64,000 nt of DNA from Bursaphelenchus xylophilus (GCA_904066235.2 CAJFCV020000002.1:3968001-4032000); one strand, 5' to 3'; numbered from the stretch's first letter, positions 13,359 to 25,083 are shown. The notes: generated by a model from the sequence alone, not told the origin. Program-made: numbers and translations.

Positions 13359-13744
13359 CGTTTCGCACAGAACCAATCGAAGGAATCGCCGAATGTTGAA
13401 CTACGACAGCTTCTTGAGGTAGTGGAAGAAGGAGGGGCGGATAATTTCTGTGACAGGTCGAGTAAGGTGTATTATAAATGGCAAATATTTCGCGAGATTA
13501 TACGTCAAAATTCGAATGGATGATAAAGCCATATACAGGGTGTTTCAAGAAATTCCGGGGAAAACTTTTGTCAATTTCTCAGTCAAGATATCCAAAAAAT
13601 TTTTTCTGCAGGATAAAGAAGAATATGGGCGGTTTTTGGCCTATGAAAATCATTTTCTCCGTCAACGCGGAAAGCAGTGTATTCGGCGGAGACTTTTGGG
13701 CACTTTTTATAACAAACAATTTTTTCAAAAAATCGAAGATTTTT

Positions 13745-13840
13745 CAGGATGTCGGGAAAATAATGAGCACTTTGTCGCATCGAAAATCGCATCGCTGCTG
13801 AGAAAATTAATTGTATCACGGGATTTTTTCTCCATTAAAA
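13745..13840. mobile_element. MITE family A, left-half fragment
   Basis: It begins CAGGATGTCGGGAAAATAATGA and follows the family through GAGAAAATTAATTGTATCACG, then loses homology. The right half is missing. Confidence 0.7.
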
Positions 13841-14592
13841 TTTTTATGTCCTACTTCGGTCAAAGACTACTTTACAGTTTCGAAATGCCCTAATATCATC
13901 ATTTTCTTGATGTTGCTTTCCCATAGCGCCCTTTCCTCCCAACAAATCCTTTGATAATGTAATCTTCCAAAATAAGAAAGAGCAAAAATCAAACACACTT
14001 TTTGAACACGTACAATCGTATCAATTACCGCCATTTACGGCCCCTCAAGAACCATCTGTTGTTCCCCCTACGGCAAAGCAGACAAAAATTCACCTGTTTT
14101 GGCGCGCAAAACATACTTTAAATTCGGTGCGAATGCCCTAAAAGGACTTTAGTGCGGATGCCCTAAAGGGCTTTCGTACAGCGAAAGGGCATGTCTTACA
14201 AGTTTTTTTTTACAAAAAATACATTGTCCCCACCCGCCGCCCATGACATAAATCTGCTGTTTTTTGAACCTAAACTAAAACTTTTTTGGGTTGCGGACAC
14301 AAAGTGGCGTCAGGCCCACTTAAATGTTATCCGAGGGTTCTTCGGCGGCAAGGAATATGAGGAAGAGGGTTGGAAGACGCCGGTTTTTAAGGGAATTCGC
14401 CTTGACAAAACAACATTAGCCGAAAACGAAAGGGAATCGACGGGCCTCCTGGAATCTGGAGCCGGTTCGGGCTGGGGATGCGGTAAAATACGTTGGGGCT
14501 TCGAGGATTGTATAAATAACTTTGATTTTGCGGTTAGGTAAGCGAAAATCGCCGCTTGATTTTGGGGACCGAGTTTTTTGTAAACTGACTAG

Positions 14593-14737
14593 CAGTCTGT
14601 CGGGAAAATGATGAACAAAATCCCGGTGTGCCGTTGAAGTGAAAAGAATTTTGATTTTGCCGCGACACAACTCATTTCCTAGGCGGCGATGCGGTTTTTG
14701 ATGCGACAGAATTATCATTATTTTCCCGACAAACAGA
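14593..14737. mobile_element. MITE family A copy
   Basis: Left terminus CAGTCTGTCGGGAAAATGAT and right terminus ATTATTTTCCCGACAAACAG, with internal TTGCCGCGACACAACTCATT. Confidence 0.8.
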
Positions 14738-16002
14738 TAGTAAAATAGATTCTTTTTGAGGGACTTTGAGAAAGTTTCTGCCAAAAAAATTTTTGTCTGA
14801 CCAACCCTCCTCTTTTTTCGTACACTCTAGTTAAAAGATCGCTGAACCTCTCAGCTGCAAGGCTGGAACTAAAATTTAATTTTCAATTATTAATTTTTTG
14901 CCTATGCAGAATATACATACGTGCAAAATTTGAAAGAAATCCGAGCCTCGCGCCTCCAGAAATTTCCATATAAAAAGCCCGGTTTGTGATCAAAAATCCT
15001 ACAGAATCCGGCATCCAAAATCCCCATTTAAATTTCTTGCCTTCAACTTAACAACACTCTCCCCTCTGATCAAGCAGATTAACCACATGTCCGGAAGAGC
15101 CAAACTAATCACGAGCTCCTCGCTAATCTCCAAATTAGACCCCGATGAAATTTGATAGGATTGTTTAAAACTTCGCGCCCGACATACTTTTTTCATTTTT
15201 CCCCCAACGAAATGGTCGGGAAAACGACGTAGATGTTTCGGGGAGTGAGTCAGCCGGCGAAATTTCGTTCAGGAAGGGGGTCCTTAGCCTAGCAACTTGA
15301 AATTAGAAAACATGCGGCCGTCTCGAACAATTATTATTGAGAGGCATAAAGTCCGTAGCCAGCGCCCTTGCCCGAGAGGATGAGATCTTTTGTTTCGGGG
15401 GTGATAAGAAAGAAGGCGTAACAGGCTCGTAAAGTAGAGTAAATTTGGCAAAATTAAACAACAACGAGCCCCGAAAAAGTCGTTAATTTTAGCCTTATGT
15501 ACCACAAAACGAAACATCAGCAACAAAAGTTATGCCATTCGGCCGTTCGGCGAGAAAAAACAAAAAAATTTTTTTTCATTTCATGGCCAGAAAAAGCCGA
15601 TTTTCGCCCCGTCGGATCAAAAGCCCCTGAGGGTCGGGACAGGTGGGCCAAAAAATTTTCCTCCTCCCTTTCGTTCCTGTTTTTTCGACGTTCAACACGC
15701 CGTTTTATGTCTACGGCTTCCTGATCCGGCGAACGCTTTTCCCGATGAGACTTTTTGAACCTGTTCTTCGCACGTCTCGTGTCGGGTCGACGTAATAAAG
15801 AGACGGAAATTGCTGTTGCAACCCACAGAACGGACTCAGAAATGTGTCCAAGGGCGGTATGGTCCGTCCTAGCGGCCGTAGAACTAAATTATTTAGAAAA
15901 TTCTAACTGTAGACGGGCAATATGGCCAGGAAGAGTCCGATAACTTGGCCCACTTGAGCTTCTCAAAACTTGGTCTACATATATTTATTATAATTTTTCA
16001 GG

Positions 16003-16152
16003 CTGTCGGGAAAATAATAAGCACAAAGTCGCTGCGCCGACCGCGTCGCTGGAGTAAAAATAAGCTTGATTTTTTCGCGATACAAAAAATTTTTTCGGCG
16101 ACGATGCGATTGCGATTTCGATGCGACAAAATGCTGATTACTTTCCCGGCAG
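16003..16152. mobile_element. MITE family A copy
   Basis: Ends CTGTCGGGAAAATAATAAGC and TTACTTTCCCGGCAG bracket the usual GTCGCTGCGCCGACCGCGTC stem. Confidence 0.8.
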
Positions 16153-17092
16153 TCTGAAAACTAGGATGCAAAAATATCGCTCAAAACTTTAGCTCGCCGT
16201 TGTCCTAGTCGGTCATAATTGAAGGTACTGTTACGAGAGAGTACGTAAAATGAAGAGAGATGAACATACAAAAAAAATTTTGACAATAACTTTTGTCAGC
16301 GCTAGGTTTGCCCTATTTCACTCCGCATTGCTAAGCAAATTGAAATTTTATATTATATTATTCTCTCGCTTCAAGCGCAGACGTCCGAACTCTTGCTCCG
16401 AGAAGTTAGTGCCAACGTTCCTAACCCAATTACGCATAGACAAACACATAAACATTAGAAATTAGCCTGTTGTGAAAAGCGTAACGCACCCACTCTACGT
16501 GCCCTCTGCACACAATCCCAATAAATTGGAAATAAACGGCGGAGAGTAGTCATAGGCGTGCTGGAAGTTAAAACAAACAACAAGGCCGGCTCGAAAAAGA
16601 TTAATCAGACCAGAAATTAGGTTAGATTTAATTTTAGGGTTGGGTTTTTCGGCACAACCTTTCGGGCAATGGCGGCCGCTCACGCAATTTTCAAAACGCT
16701 GAAAGAATTTGTGTGTTCGGTTTGGCATGACAAACAGGTGGGATGTTAAAGTCGTGTTACAAAGGTTGGTTTTTTTGAAAAATAAAGGTAAAGGTTGAAG
16801 GCGAATTTTACGGTTTGAATTTTAATGAAAAGTACGGCAAGTACGTGTCGAACTTTTACGAAAGACTGTATTCTGTCAAATTCCGTAGAGAAAACGGTTA
16901 ATTTTCGCTGAAAAATTTTGCTTTTTTGTTATCTGATACATTGTAAAAATTGAGATTCCCATGTAGAAAAAAATTATTTTTTTCAATTTTCCAGTTAAAA
17001 ATCTCGACCGTTTTGGCAACTTTTTTTCAAATTTTTTCCAAGTTTCAGCAAAATTAAAGAGTCACACATTATTAGAAGATATCAGTCTGTCG

Positions 17093-17234
17093 GGAAAATA
17101 ATGAGCTCTCTGTCGCATCGCAAATCGCATCGCCACCGAGAAAATGAATTGTGTAGCAGAAAAGTCAAATTTCTTTTCACTTCAGCGACACCATCGGCTC
17201 AACCACTTTGCTCGTTATTTTCCCGACAATCTGA
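17093..17234. mobile_element. MITE family A copy
   Basis: Left end TATCAGTCTGTCGGG, right end TTATTTTCCCGACAATCTGA. The internal stem GTCGCATCGCAAATCGCATC is preserved. Confidence 0.8.
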
Positions 17235-17652
17235 CAGACCATAAAACCCCCACTGAGTCATCATTTTCAAAACCCGGCGAGTAAATTTCGCTCAACATCC
17301 TCCTCAAAACCCCTCTCAAGACCTTCCGGGAGGGTTGCGAAAAAACACCAAGAACCGAGTTCCTGGACTGAGTCAGTTTTGGCAAATAAAACACAAATCA
17401 ATCACAGAATTCCCTCTGCATCCCGACTGGATCCAGCCGGATCGCTCTGCCCTCCCCTTCCCACTCCTTATCACACATATTATGCTTGTGCATTCCTCCC
17501 CTCTTTATTGCTGTTTTATTGTTGAATTTTTTCCTCGAGAAAAACGAAGACTTTGGGGGGAATGCCACCTGTTCGCGAGGACGCTTAAAGCAGGGGGACT
17601 TTTTGTTTTCGGCAATGAGTAAATAAAACAACAGGGATCCATTACAAAGAGA

Positions 17653-18090
17653 TCAAGAGATGAACGGTTCATGGTCGCAAAAATTGGGGTAATCCCAATT
17701 TTCAACGGCTGTTAGTGGCTTCTTATATGTGGACTTACAAAACCGATGAACTGCCAGTAAATCCCCGTGGGCTGATTGTCCCATTCCCTCCATTGAATCT
17801 CGGCCCAGCCAAAAGAAGTCGTTGAAAAAGCTAAGTCTCGTCGGCAGCGCGTTGACTCCGAAGAGCGCGGCGTAGGCATGCCAATAGGCGTGCCATTGGG
17901 AATGGGTCAAATTCTTGGCCAACAAACACATCCATTGATCCCAGAGCGGGGAGTCAGCGGTGTTTGGAGCCGCCATGTTGGACAGGAGATTCAGCTGAGG
18001 GTTCATTTGGAGTGGTTGCGGATTGAAAAAGGGCTGTGGATACGAGAGAGCCGCTAAAATTATAAGATTTTTACAGAATAAGTTTGCCAT
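17653..18090 (-). CDS. Putative secreted protein, unknown
   Basis: A frame of about 145 codons starts at an ATG at 18,090 with a signal-peptide-like N-terminus (MANLFCKNLIILAALSYP). A Trp-, His- and Asn-rich body follows, including one N-glycosylation sequon (NLT) and clustered aromatics (WHAYWHAYAALF). A good donor (GTAAGT) lies at about 17,738, after HRF, so the true 3' end may be in another exon that I could not place. The stop given is that of the unspliced frame. A MITE sits just upstream at 18,126. The protein is not recognised. Confidence 0.4.
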   Translation of the reverse strand: MANLFCKNLIILAALSYPQPFFNPQPLQMNPQLNLLSNMAAPNTADSPLWDQWMCLLAKNLTHSQWHAYWHAYAALFGVNALPTRLSFFNDFFWLGRDSMEGMGQSAHGDLLAVHRFCKSTYKKPLTAVENWDYPNFCDHEPFIS

Positions 18091-18125
18091 GCCAGTCTAT
18101 CGTCGCATTATGTCTGCTGTAATTA

Positions 18126-18273
18126 TCGTCGGGAAAATAATGAGCATTCTGTCGCATCAAAAATCGCATCGCCGCCGAGAAAATGAATTGTGTCGCAGCA
18201 AAATCAAATTTCTTTCGACTTCAACTACGCGATCAGCCCAGCGACACTGCCCTCATTATTTTTTCGACAGACT
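18126..18273. mobile_element. MITE family A copy
   Basis: It begins ATCGTCGGGAAAATAATGAG and ends TTATTTTTTCGACAGACTAG, with intact central GCATCGCCGCCGAGAAAATG. Confidence 0.8.
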
Positions 18274-18359
18274 AGTTGACAGATTAGTCTAGACTAATAA
18301 ATAATTCATCATCGTGTTCAATCGACCTATTCTCTCCATCGCACCAAGATCAAGGATTA

Positions 18360-18587
18360 GAAACTGAGAAACTCACTAGTATCTAGTTGTTGGACCTCAT
18401 TGGTTGCATACCGCGGTTCACCAACACTAAATTGAGATCGCATTGAGCTGCTGTCGGGGACAGAGAAAGACGTTGACGGCTGATTTTCATTGAAATTGGT
18501 GCTGATTGGCAAGGGCGACACTTCGGTCATAAATACCTCGTTTGAGTGGCTGGAGTCGGTGAGTTCATCTTCATCCGAGTGCATCCT
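18360..18587 (-). CDS. Putative exon of an acidic Ser-rich protein
   Basis: On the minus strand an acceptor (TTGTTTTCAG) is followed one base later by ATG and an open frame starting MHSDEDELTDSSHSNEV, rich in Ser, Glu and Asn. It runs to a stop after about 75 codons, or to a possible donor (GTGAGTTT) just before it. The ATG directly after an acceptor would fit a trans-spliced first exon. No domain is seen and the partner exon is unknown. Confidence 0.3.
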
Positions 18588-18676
18588 GAAAACAATTTTT
18601 TTTGACAAAATCGTTGCATTTATGGCTAACGATAAGTGGTCTTCCTGTAGCGGCTTCCAAACACGGGCAAAAATTT

Positions 18677-18749
18677 CTGTCGGAAAAATAGTGAGCACTC
18701 TGTGGCATGTAAAATCACCTCGCTGCCGGGAAAATTAATTGTGTCGCTT
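18677..18749. mobile_element. MITE family A, left-half fragment
   Basis: It starts CTGTCGGAAAAATAGTGAGC and continues to AATTGTGTCGC. The right half is absent. The LTR element described next begins eleven bases later. Confidence 0.7.
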
Positions 18750-18760
18750 TGAGAGAAATG

Positions 18761-18983
18761 TGTTGCGGTCATCTCTCCCGCCGTCGTAAATCATCTCTCC
18801 CGCCGTCGGGAGAGAAAGAGAATCTCGCCCTAAATCTTTAGTCGGGGTTTGTTGTAGGCCTTGGGTGCGGACGCGCACCCTTGGAGTCTCCTCAATAAAC
18901 TTAAAATGGAATATGATATCGGCATATATTGAGCTAATTGATATTGCGCTACTAGAACCAACGGGTCAACATCACCCGCTACA
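18761..18983 (+). repeat. 5' LTR of a small LTR retroelement
   Basis: It starts TGTTGCGGTC and ends CCGCTACA (TG...CA). It contains a polyadenylation signal (CAATAAAC). It is repeated almost exactly at 19,618-19,831, apart from an 8- to 9-bp difference around GATATCGGCATAT. An AAATG flank precedes it. Confidence 0.75.
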
Positions 18984-19617
18984 AATGGAGGTCCCTAGTG
19001 AGAGTAGCCTTTTAGCTCGGTGTGTGTCGATATTCTTTCCTGTATTTTCTATCTATTCTTGTTCTGTATGGTCACTACTATTAGAAATTGATGTGAATTT
19101 CTGCGTACCTCAAATATTACCCTACGTTCAACAAAAACCGGAGACAAATGATGAAATGGAGCGACCCAAGGAAGAGGCAACGACTCCCCCGGTAAATTTT
19201 AAAATGATGGTGAATATATGAAAAATGATGTCTACATCACGAGGACGCGATGTCTCTTTTTGGTTGGGAGAGACCAGCACTGCAATGGAGAGTGCCGAAG
19301 ATGCGCCAAGAGCAAGCGCAAGTGACCAAATCAAGAACAAGACCGATGGCCAAGTATAGGAGACGAATATGAAGTTAATCAGACAGTGAGATTCTTATTA
19401 TATTTTGTTTTAACCCGACTCAATTCCATTCTGATTGAAAGTCTTTTAAGATCAAGTATCCCTCCGTTAAGGGACCATATTAACATGTTTCTCTAGGTAT
19501 TTCTGAGATTGTGTTTAAACTCCTAGATGTAAAATTTTGCCCCTCAGATTGTATGTCTTTAGGGTGAAAATGTTAAGTAAGACGACGAGGGCGTCGTGTC
19601 TTTTTGGTTGGGAGGAT

Positions 19618-19831
19618 GTTGCGGTCATCTCTCCCGCCGTCGTAAATCATCTCTCCCGCCGTCGGGAGAGAAAGAGAATCTCGCCCTAAATCTTTAGTCG
19701 GGGTTTGTTGTAGGCCTTGGGTGCGGACGCGCACCCTTGGAGTCTCCTCAATAAACTTAAAATGGAATATGATATATTGAGCTAATTGATATTGCGCTAC
19801 TAGAACCAACGGGTCAACATCACCCGCTACA
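19618..19831 (+). repeat. 3' LTR of the small LTR retroelement
   Basis: This is a near-identical direct copy of 18,761-18,983, lacking the short GGCAT-containing insertion. It is followed by AAATGGATC. Confidence 0.75.
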
Positions 19832-19839
19832 AATGGATC

Positions 19840-21790
19840 AAGATTCAAAACAATTGCATGCGCAGAATCTATAAGTCTTTCGTTGGAAACATAACGGTTG
19901 CCAAAGGGCGCATCGGCAGTAAAATGTCTTAAATCAAAAAATCAAATCCCTGGGCGTCTCGAAAAGCCAAGGTGCGCAAAATTCGGCCCGTTTGGTCTCA
20001 ACTTATTAGCAAAAGAAACTTCCATGTCGATCTAGCCACCATGATACAATAAAATCGTCAAAAACGGAAACCGTAGTAACATCCGCTGTGGTTGAGCCAA
20101 ATTACGCCAAGAAAATTAAGATTCAGTGCACTTGGAAAAAAAACTTTTCTTCTCAATTTTGAAAAGGTGGTGGTGAAAGGAAAAGTCATAGAAAGCGATG
20201 GAGTCGGAGCGTACCTTCGAGATTTCCAACCAAAATCCATTGCGAGAGCGCAAGAACCGCGACGCTCGGCCAGTTCGAAAAAAGTGCGAACAGAGAGAGG
20301 CGGAAAGAGAAGACCGTCTTTACTTGGCCTACAGTCGGAAATCCCATTACACAGTGGTACTGGGCTAGCTTTTTCTTGAGGAATTAGCATAAGGAAAGGC
20401 GGATTTTTGATTACAGTTTTGGTGGTTGAGCACTGCAGTAGACAGTGGAAAAGAAGGATTTTTTCCAGATAACTTGGAAAATATCAGTTTATCGGAAAAA
20501 TAATGAGCACAATGTCGTATCAAAAATTGCATCGTAGCCGAGAAGATGAATTGTGTCGCGGAAAAATCAAATTGCTTTTCATTTCAGCGAAGCAATCGGC
20601 CCAGCAACATTGTGCTCATTATTTTCTCGACAGACTGATAAATGAGCAAAAACCGATGCAAAATTGATTATCACTAGTTCTATGCGATGACTAACTCCTT
20701 CAACGTCATTAGGCTATATTGTCGACACCTTGGTCAGCCTCTCTCCCAACCCTTTTTCGCGCTGAGTTCGAAAAAAATGAACTGGCAGTCTATTTTTAGC
20801 GCAATGTTTGTCCACAACGGGCTGGTCAAGAGAAATATTCTCTTCCGTTCGAGAGGTATTTCACTACAAATCGCGAGGAAATCTGGTGGTAGTCTTGACA
20901 TCAAACGTGTTCAGTAAAAAAAATATTTATTTTGAAAGAACATCATTTTTGTTGTGTCATCATTTTTTGCATAAAACAGCTTTTTGTTGAAACATCCAAC
21001 AAGAGTTGGATGGGCTGTAACAGATACTCAATTGATGATTTAGCACCTCGTTCTTTACCCTTCAGAAACATCGACCAATGAGCAAAATATAACATCGATC
21101 TCTTTTTCCCCTGGAGCTATATTATGATCACTCAGGCTTGGGCTTATCCATGCCCAGGTTTGTCATTTCAAAGGCTAGCCAATCCAAGCACTTGCGGGCA
21201 ACCACTCTGCGGCAGAACCGAGAGATTCTGCGGGAATGCATGGGAATCAGCCAACATTTGCTTACAACGGAATGGATTTTGGCAGTTAGATGTTGCGAAT
21301 TCAGTTTTGCAGGTTTATAAGTGGCTTGAATAGAATTTTGAGGGGTTCAGAAAGCATCTTTTGAAAACAAACTCCTGTAACTTTGAAAGCGGTGAATGAA
21401 TTCAATAGATTACTTATCTTTAATAGGGAGTTACCAATACAAAATTTCTATCATACTACGTATTACATTACGATAGAAAAATCGTAATTCTACATATACG
21501 GTAAACGTCGGCTTCCGGCAAAGTTGGTCACGAGGTCCCAAGGTTTAACTAGGCTTACACCGACTTAGGCTCAGCCTCGATTAGGGCTAGCCTTGTTTAG
21601 GCTTAGGTATTCTTGGGCTTTGCAGTTTGAAAAGCGCTTCTATGTGCCCTTCAACTGACCGCCCGCAAACTGGCAGTGTGCGACGGCCAGAGCTACCATA
21701 AAACGCCTTTCGCATATTCCGTATTCCTTCAAAGTCTTTTGTATTTATCAAACAATTTATTCAATGTTCTCAAGTGTTCAATAAATTTTT
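19840..21790. other. Intergenic stretch
   Basis: It holds one complete MITE family A copy (20,485-20,637) and a run of degenerate TAGGCTTAG/GGCTAGCC repeats at 21,550-21,615. A GC-richer island at 20,160-20,380 has a possible tiny minus-strand exon (ATG at about 20,246, donor GTACGC at about 20,220). Nothing further can be supported. Confidence 0.5.
20485..20637. mobile_element. MITE family A copy
   Basis: TATCAGTTTATCGGAAAAATAA at the left and TTATTTTCTCGACAGACTGATA at the right are mutually inverted and flanked by TA. Confidence 0.85.
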
Positions 21791-21798
21791 GAACCGTC

Positions 21799-23228
21799 TT
21801 AGTACATCACTATCGGCAACAAATTGATCAAGTCTTTGATTGGCCGACGTGTTTCATTACCACTTTTATCCAAAGTATCATCGATTCTACGCACCGAAAA
21901 AGCCATTTCATTGTACTTGTCTGCCAAAAAATTCAAGGGGACCCGCATCACACTATCAGCCATATCCATGATAAGGTCGGTTGGGTTTAGGTTCACCTCT
22001 TCCCCAGCACTGTAAGCGGCCACAATGGCCATCGAAAACTTGACCATGGCTTGTTCGCCAGTCAAGTCATGGTGCAGCTGCTTCATTATATAGTCCAGAA
22101 TTTTCACGGCCTTCTCGTGACGTGGACTCTAAATGAAAGAAAAAAATGATATAGTCATCATTACAGTAAGCCATAAAGAGATCATATGTATAATCAAAAG
22201 GACGATATCTGGTCACCTACATGTCTGATAGCTCTTAAAACAGTGATCGACTCATCCAGATAAATCAATTCAACATCCGAAGCATGCCTGCTTTTCAGAA
22301 TCGCGCGGATTTCGACCAGCACATCGATATAAGCATGAAGTCTAGGGCCAAGTGGATCGTTGGTTGGAACACTGAAGAGTCGATCTTTTAAGTCCAGAAG
22401 TTTCGACACTTTAGCAAAGCCGCCATGCTTTTTCGCCAGTTGGAGACTCTGAAACAAAATTGTGATTGATTTGCCCTCACTTTCCCCGACACGGTAGCAT
22501 ATTATCAGTCTGTCGTGAAGATAATGAGCATTCTATCGCATCGAAAATCGCACCGCCGCCGAGAAAACGAGTTCTGTCAGGGAAAAATCATTACTTTACA
22601 TTTGCTCATTATTTTCCCGACAGAGTGATATCCCTATACTTGGACTTCTGACAAGCGAAGCCGGAAGAGTTTCCGCAACGGCCTCAGGATTTGAGGTCGT
22701 ACAATTATTTTGTACATGCAGTGGGGGACCTGATCCAATGGCAAAAAACGCACCATTTTGCATCCAGGAAGCACCAAAAAAAGTGGCAAAATACCTCCAT
22801 CTCCAAGTGGAAAAACTCCGGTTTCAAAAGCCCGCCCGCTCTTGTTGCGAGGCACCCTTCAAAACGAAGTTTTTTCACTTGGAGAGGGAAGCATTTTGCC
22901 ACATTTTTATACCTCCCGGACACAAAATGGTACGTTTTTTGCCACTGGATCCGGTCCCACTGTATAAGGCTCTCAATTTTCAACTCACCAAAAACCTGGT
23001 CTTCAGCAAGTGCACATGAATGTGTTCTCTGGAGAACGGCAGCTCAGCCAGTTGAAACATTTTATACAGGCTCTCAGCCAGTTGTTCATCATGGTTTATT
23101 GGACACGTTGCACTCTAAAACAGTTGATTTTAAGACTATTCAGCACTGTCTTGGCACCTTTTTTGTAGCCTAAAACTTACTTCGTAAGCGGCTAAAACGA
23201 GAAGGCCAAAAAGAACAAGCGATTTCAT
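21799..23228 (-). CDS. Secreted protein of unknown function, four exons
   Basis: Exons on the minus strand are 23,228-23,181, 23,114-22,989, 22,448-22,221 and 22,128-21,799, all joined in phase 0, giving about 243 residues. Exon 1 encodes only a signal peptide (MKSLVLFGLLVLAAYE). The mature part looks all-helical and cysteine-poor (single Cys in exon 2), and each later exon opens with a Ser codon (AGT). A TATA-like box (TATAAAAC on the minus strand at 23,269-23,262) lies about 35 bases upstream of the start, and AATAAA follows the stop on the minus strand. Intron 2 carries two unrelated MITEs. The protein is not recognised. It is probably extracellular, by inference from the signal peptide. 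Confidence 0.75.
22506..22627. mobile_element. MITE family A, shortened copy inside an intron
   Basis: TATCAGTCTGTCGTGAAGATAA and TTATTTTCCCGACAGAGTGATA flank a centre that is about 25 bp shorter than usual. It lies in intron 2 of the secreted-protein gene. Confidence 0.8.
22719..22962. mobile_element. MITE family B, intronic copy
   Basis: This is a 244-bp inverted repeat. The left arm CCTGATCCAATGGCAAAAAA...CCATTTTGCATCC is mirrored by GGATGCAAAATGG-like...TTTTTTGCCACTGGATCCGG. It shares GGCAAAATGCTTCCCTCTCC-type blocks with the copy at 29,038. It has no coding capacity. Confidence 0.8.
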
Positions 23229-24234
23229 GATTGGTTGGTAACATTCATAATCGATCTGATAGTTTTATACTCCGAATACAGACTGCGTTCCATTATTATC
23301 CATTTAATTGCGATGTAAATCAGGGAGAGCGTTCAAATTGCATTGGTCTCTTTGGATCGACCACATCAAAAATATGATAATTACATCTTACAGACGGGAA
23401 ATGTAATATTACTTTTTGGATGGAAACGTAAAAAACATAAAAATTAAATAATCACTACTCTCAGTCTGACGTGAAAATAACGAGCATAAAATCGCATCGG
23501 CGCTGACAAAACGAATTGTGCCGGCAAAATCAGGTTGACAACTACTTGCAACCCAATGCAGTGGCGGGATCGGTGCAGCGACATTGTGCTTATTATTTTC
23601 CCGACAGACGATACCAGAGCAAAATTTTTAAAATTCTATTTTCGAAATCCTAGATGCCCATATTTTGGCACAGTACGCTTAAAATATTGTAAGCATTACT
23701 TGTAGCGAAATCGTTTTTTTTCCGACAGACCGATAAAAACAATAACGATCCTGGAAGCACAACAAATGTGACCCTCTCATCTCCTCCAAATCTTGCACAT
23801 GAATTCTCTATTCACCACATTTCAATCGTTGAAAATTCTGGCTCGCACTTGGCATCCGCCGTGAGCCTATTGATCGGGCTTTTTCCGAGAGAGTACGCAA
23901 AACGAGGAGAGTCCGTCAGAGAAATCTTGTGCTTCTGGCCGTATCTTGGCGAATTTCGGTCGGAAAAAACCTTTTCTTGTATAGCTAATACTTCCTTCAT
24001 AAGTAAAAGTTATACTTCCTTCACAAGTAACTAACTTTGATGTTTTTGCTAGCCCAAAATCGTCGAAAAATGAAATTTTTTGCCGTTTTCCAACCCAAAA
24101 ATTTCGATGGTTTCTGCAAAACGCTTCTAAGGCTTTCAAATAATAATTTTATCTCTGTACCAAACTATAATCTAAACTTTTTTGGTAAGTTTCATCAAAA
24201 TCGAAGCCATAAAAATTCTAAAACTTTAATTTTT
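23229..24234. other. Intergenic stretch with MITE and foldback relics
   Basis: It contains a MITE family A copy at 23,462-23,609, a lone right terminus (TTCCGACAGACCGATA) at about 23,720, and foldback-like relics at 23,820-24,020. No gene is supported. Confidence 0.5.
23462..23609. mobile_element. MITE family A copy
   Basis: Left end CAGTCTGACGTGAAAATAAC and right end TTATTATTTTCCCGACAGAC. The central palindrome is partly eroded. Confidence 0.75.
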
Positions 24235-24334
24235 TGACCTCAGCTGCAGATTTTGATCCAATTTATCTCATCTGTTCGTCGGTTATGCAGATCTTTCAAC
24301 CGAAACCAGCTGTGCTTTGTACGGAGCCTCTCAC

Positions 24335-24548
24335 CGTGTGTGGAGGACGCGGAAGGGAAAGTGAACGCCATTCGTTTTTTTGCAGCGAAAAGCGAGCCTT
24401 TTTTCTCCTTCCATTCGGCATTTTCGAAGAAATTTCTCCGCTTTTTTCTCCCCCATTTTGACGAGTTTTTTAGGCCGAGACTGTTGGAAACGGCCACCTG
24501 GGTGGTGGTCTTTTGTTTCGACTTGAAGCTACAGCCCATGCGGTTCAT
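24335..24548 (-). CDS. Putative first exon, basic protein
   Basis: An ATG at 24,548 opens a frame reading MNRMGCSFKSKQKTTTQ and then a Lys/Arg-rich stretch. It ends in phase 1 at a good donor (GTGAGAG). A second Met directly before GCS would also form a myristoylation-type start. No continuing exon was found to the left, so the gene is unproven. Confidence 0.25.
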
Positions 24549-24679
24549 TTCACACTTTTTCGCCCTGTTTTAGGGTCGAATTTCAAGAATTTTGACTAAT
24601 TTTAGGTAAAGTTCTAGAATAATCTGCGAATTTATTGGCAGTTCAATGTGAACTTGTCCGAAAAGGAATGCTTTTTGTA

Positions 24680-24896
24680 TTATACGGCTTTTCGGGCATC
24701 TACGGGGATATTAGACATTGAAAGCAACAGTTTTAGGTCAGTCTTTAGGCCGATATCAGATTTTCGCACCTTATCCATGGAAACTTGAGATTTTTGGCCG
24801 TTTTTACGTTTCACCCCTTCGTTTCCCGACGAGTTATCTTCCAAATGGTTGAAGAAGCGTCGAGTTTTGTGTGACTCTTCTCTTTTCTCGGCGCAT
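24680..24896 (-). CDS. Putative terminal exon, divergent from the TIAR gene
   Basis: After an acceptor (AAAAAATTAG) a 72-codon open frame, rich in Lys, Arg, Asp and Ser, runs to a stop at 24,680 (last residues PVDARKAV). Composition is protein-like and the acceptor fits, but the upstream exon is not identifiable in the 190 bases before the divergent TIAR start. Treat it as a candidate only. Confidence 0.25.
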
Positions 24897-25083
24897 CTAA
24901 TTTTTTGAATAGCCACAAGTGCACCTTACTTGTTAGAGTTCCACGTGTTTTCCCGCGCCTATTTTCGAAGTTATTTCTTGATCCTAATGTTTCTCGTTTT
25001 CAGCAAGGCTTCTGCTCCCTTTTTTCTTCTTTTCTAAGTTATTTTTTGGACGTTTTCTGTTTTGTTTGGATTTTACAGTTATT

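Larger units (their letters stand above)
13359..17640. other. Intergenic stretch with MITEs, no supported gene
   Basis: It contains one partial MITE family A copy (13,745) and three full ones (14,593, 16,003, 17,093), a foldback relic near 16,180-16,300, and a short repeated motif (ATGCCCTAAAAGGACTTT-like) at 14,120-14,190. The open frames here lack paired splice sites and recognisable domains. Confidence 0.55.
18761..19831 (+). mobile_element. Non-autonomous LTR retrotransposon (TRIM-like), about 1.07 kb
   Basis: Two near-identical direct repeats of about 215-223 bp flank a 630-bp interior. Just inside the left LTR is TGGAGGTCCC, a plausible tRNA primer-binding site. Just before the right LTR is a purine-rich GGTTGGGAGGA, a plausible polypurine tract. 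AAATG on both outer sides suggests a 5-bp target duplication, as BEL/Pao or Gypsy-type integrases make. No gag, protease or reverse transcriptase is encoded. The longest interior frame (about 118 codons, partly LTR) has no recognisable domain. It must have been mobilised by another element's enzymes. Confidence 0.7.
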
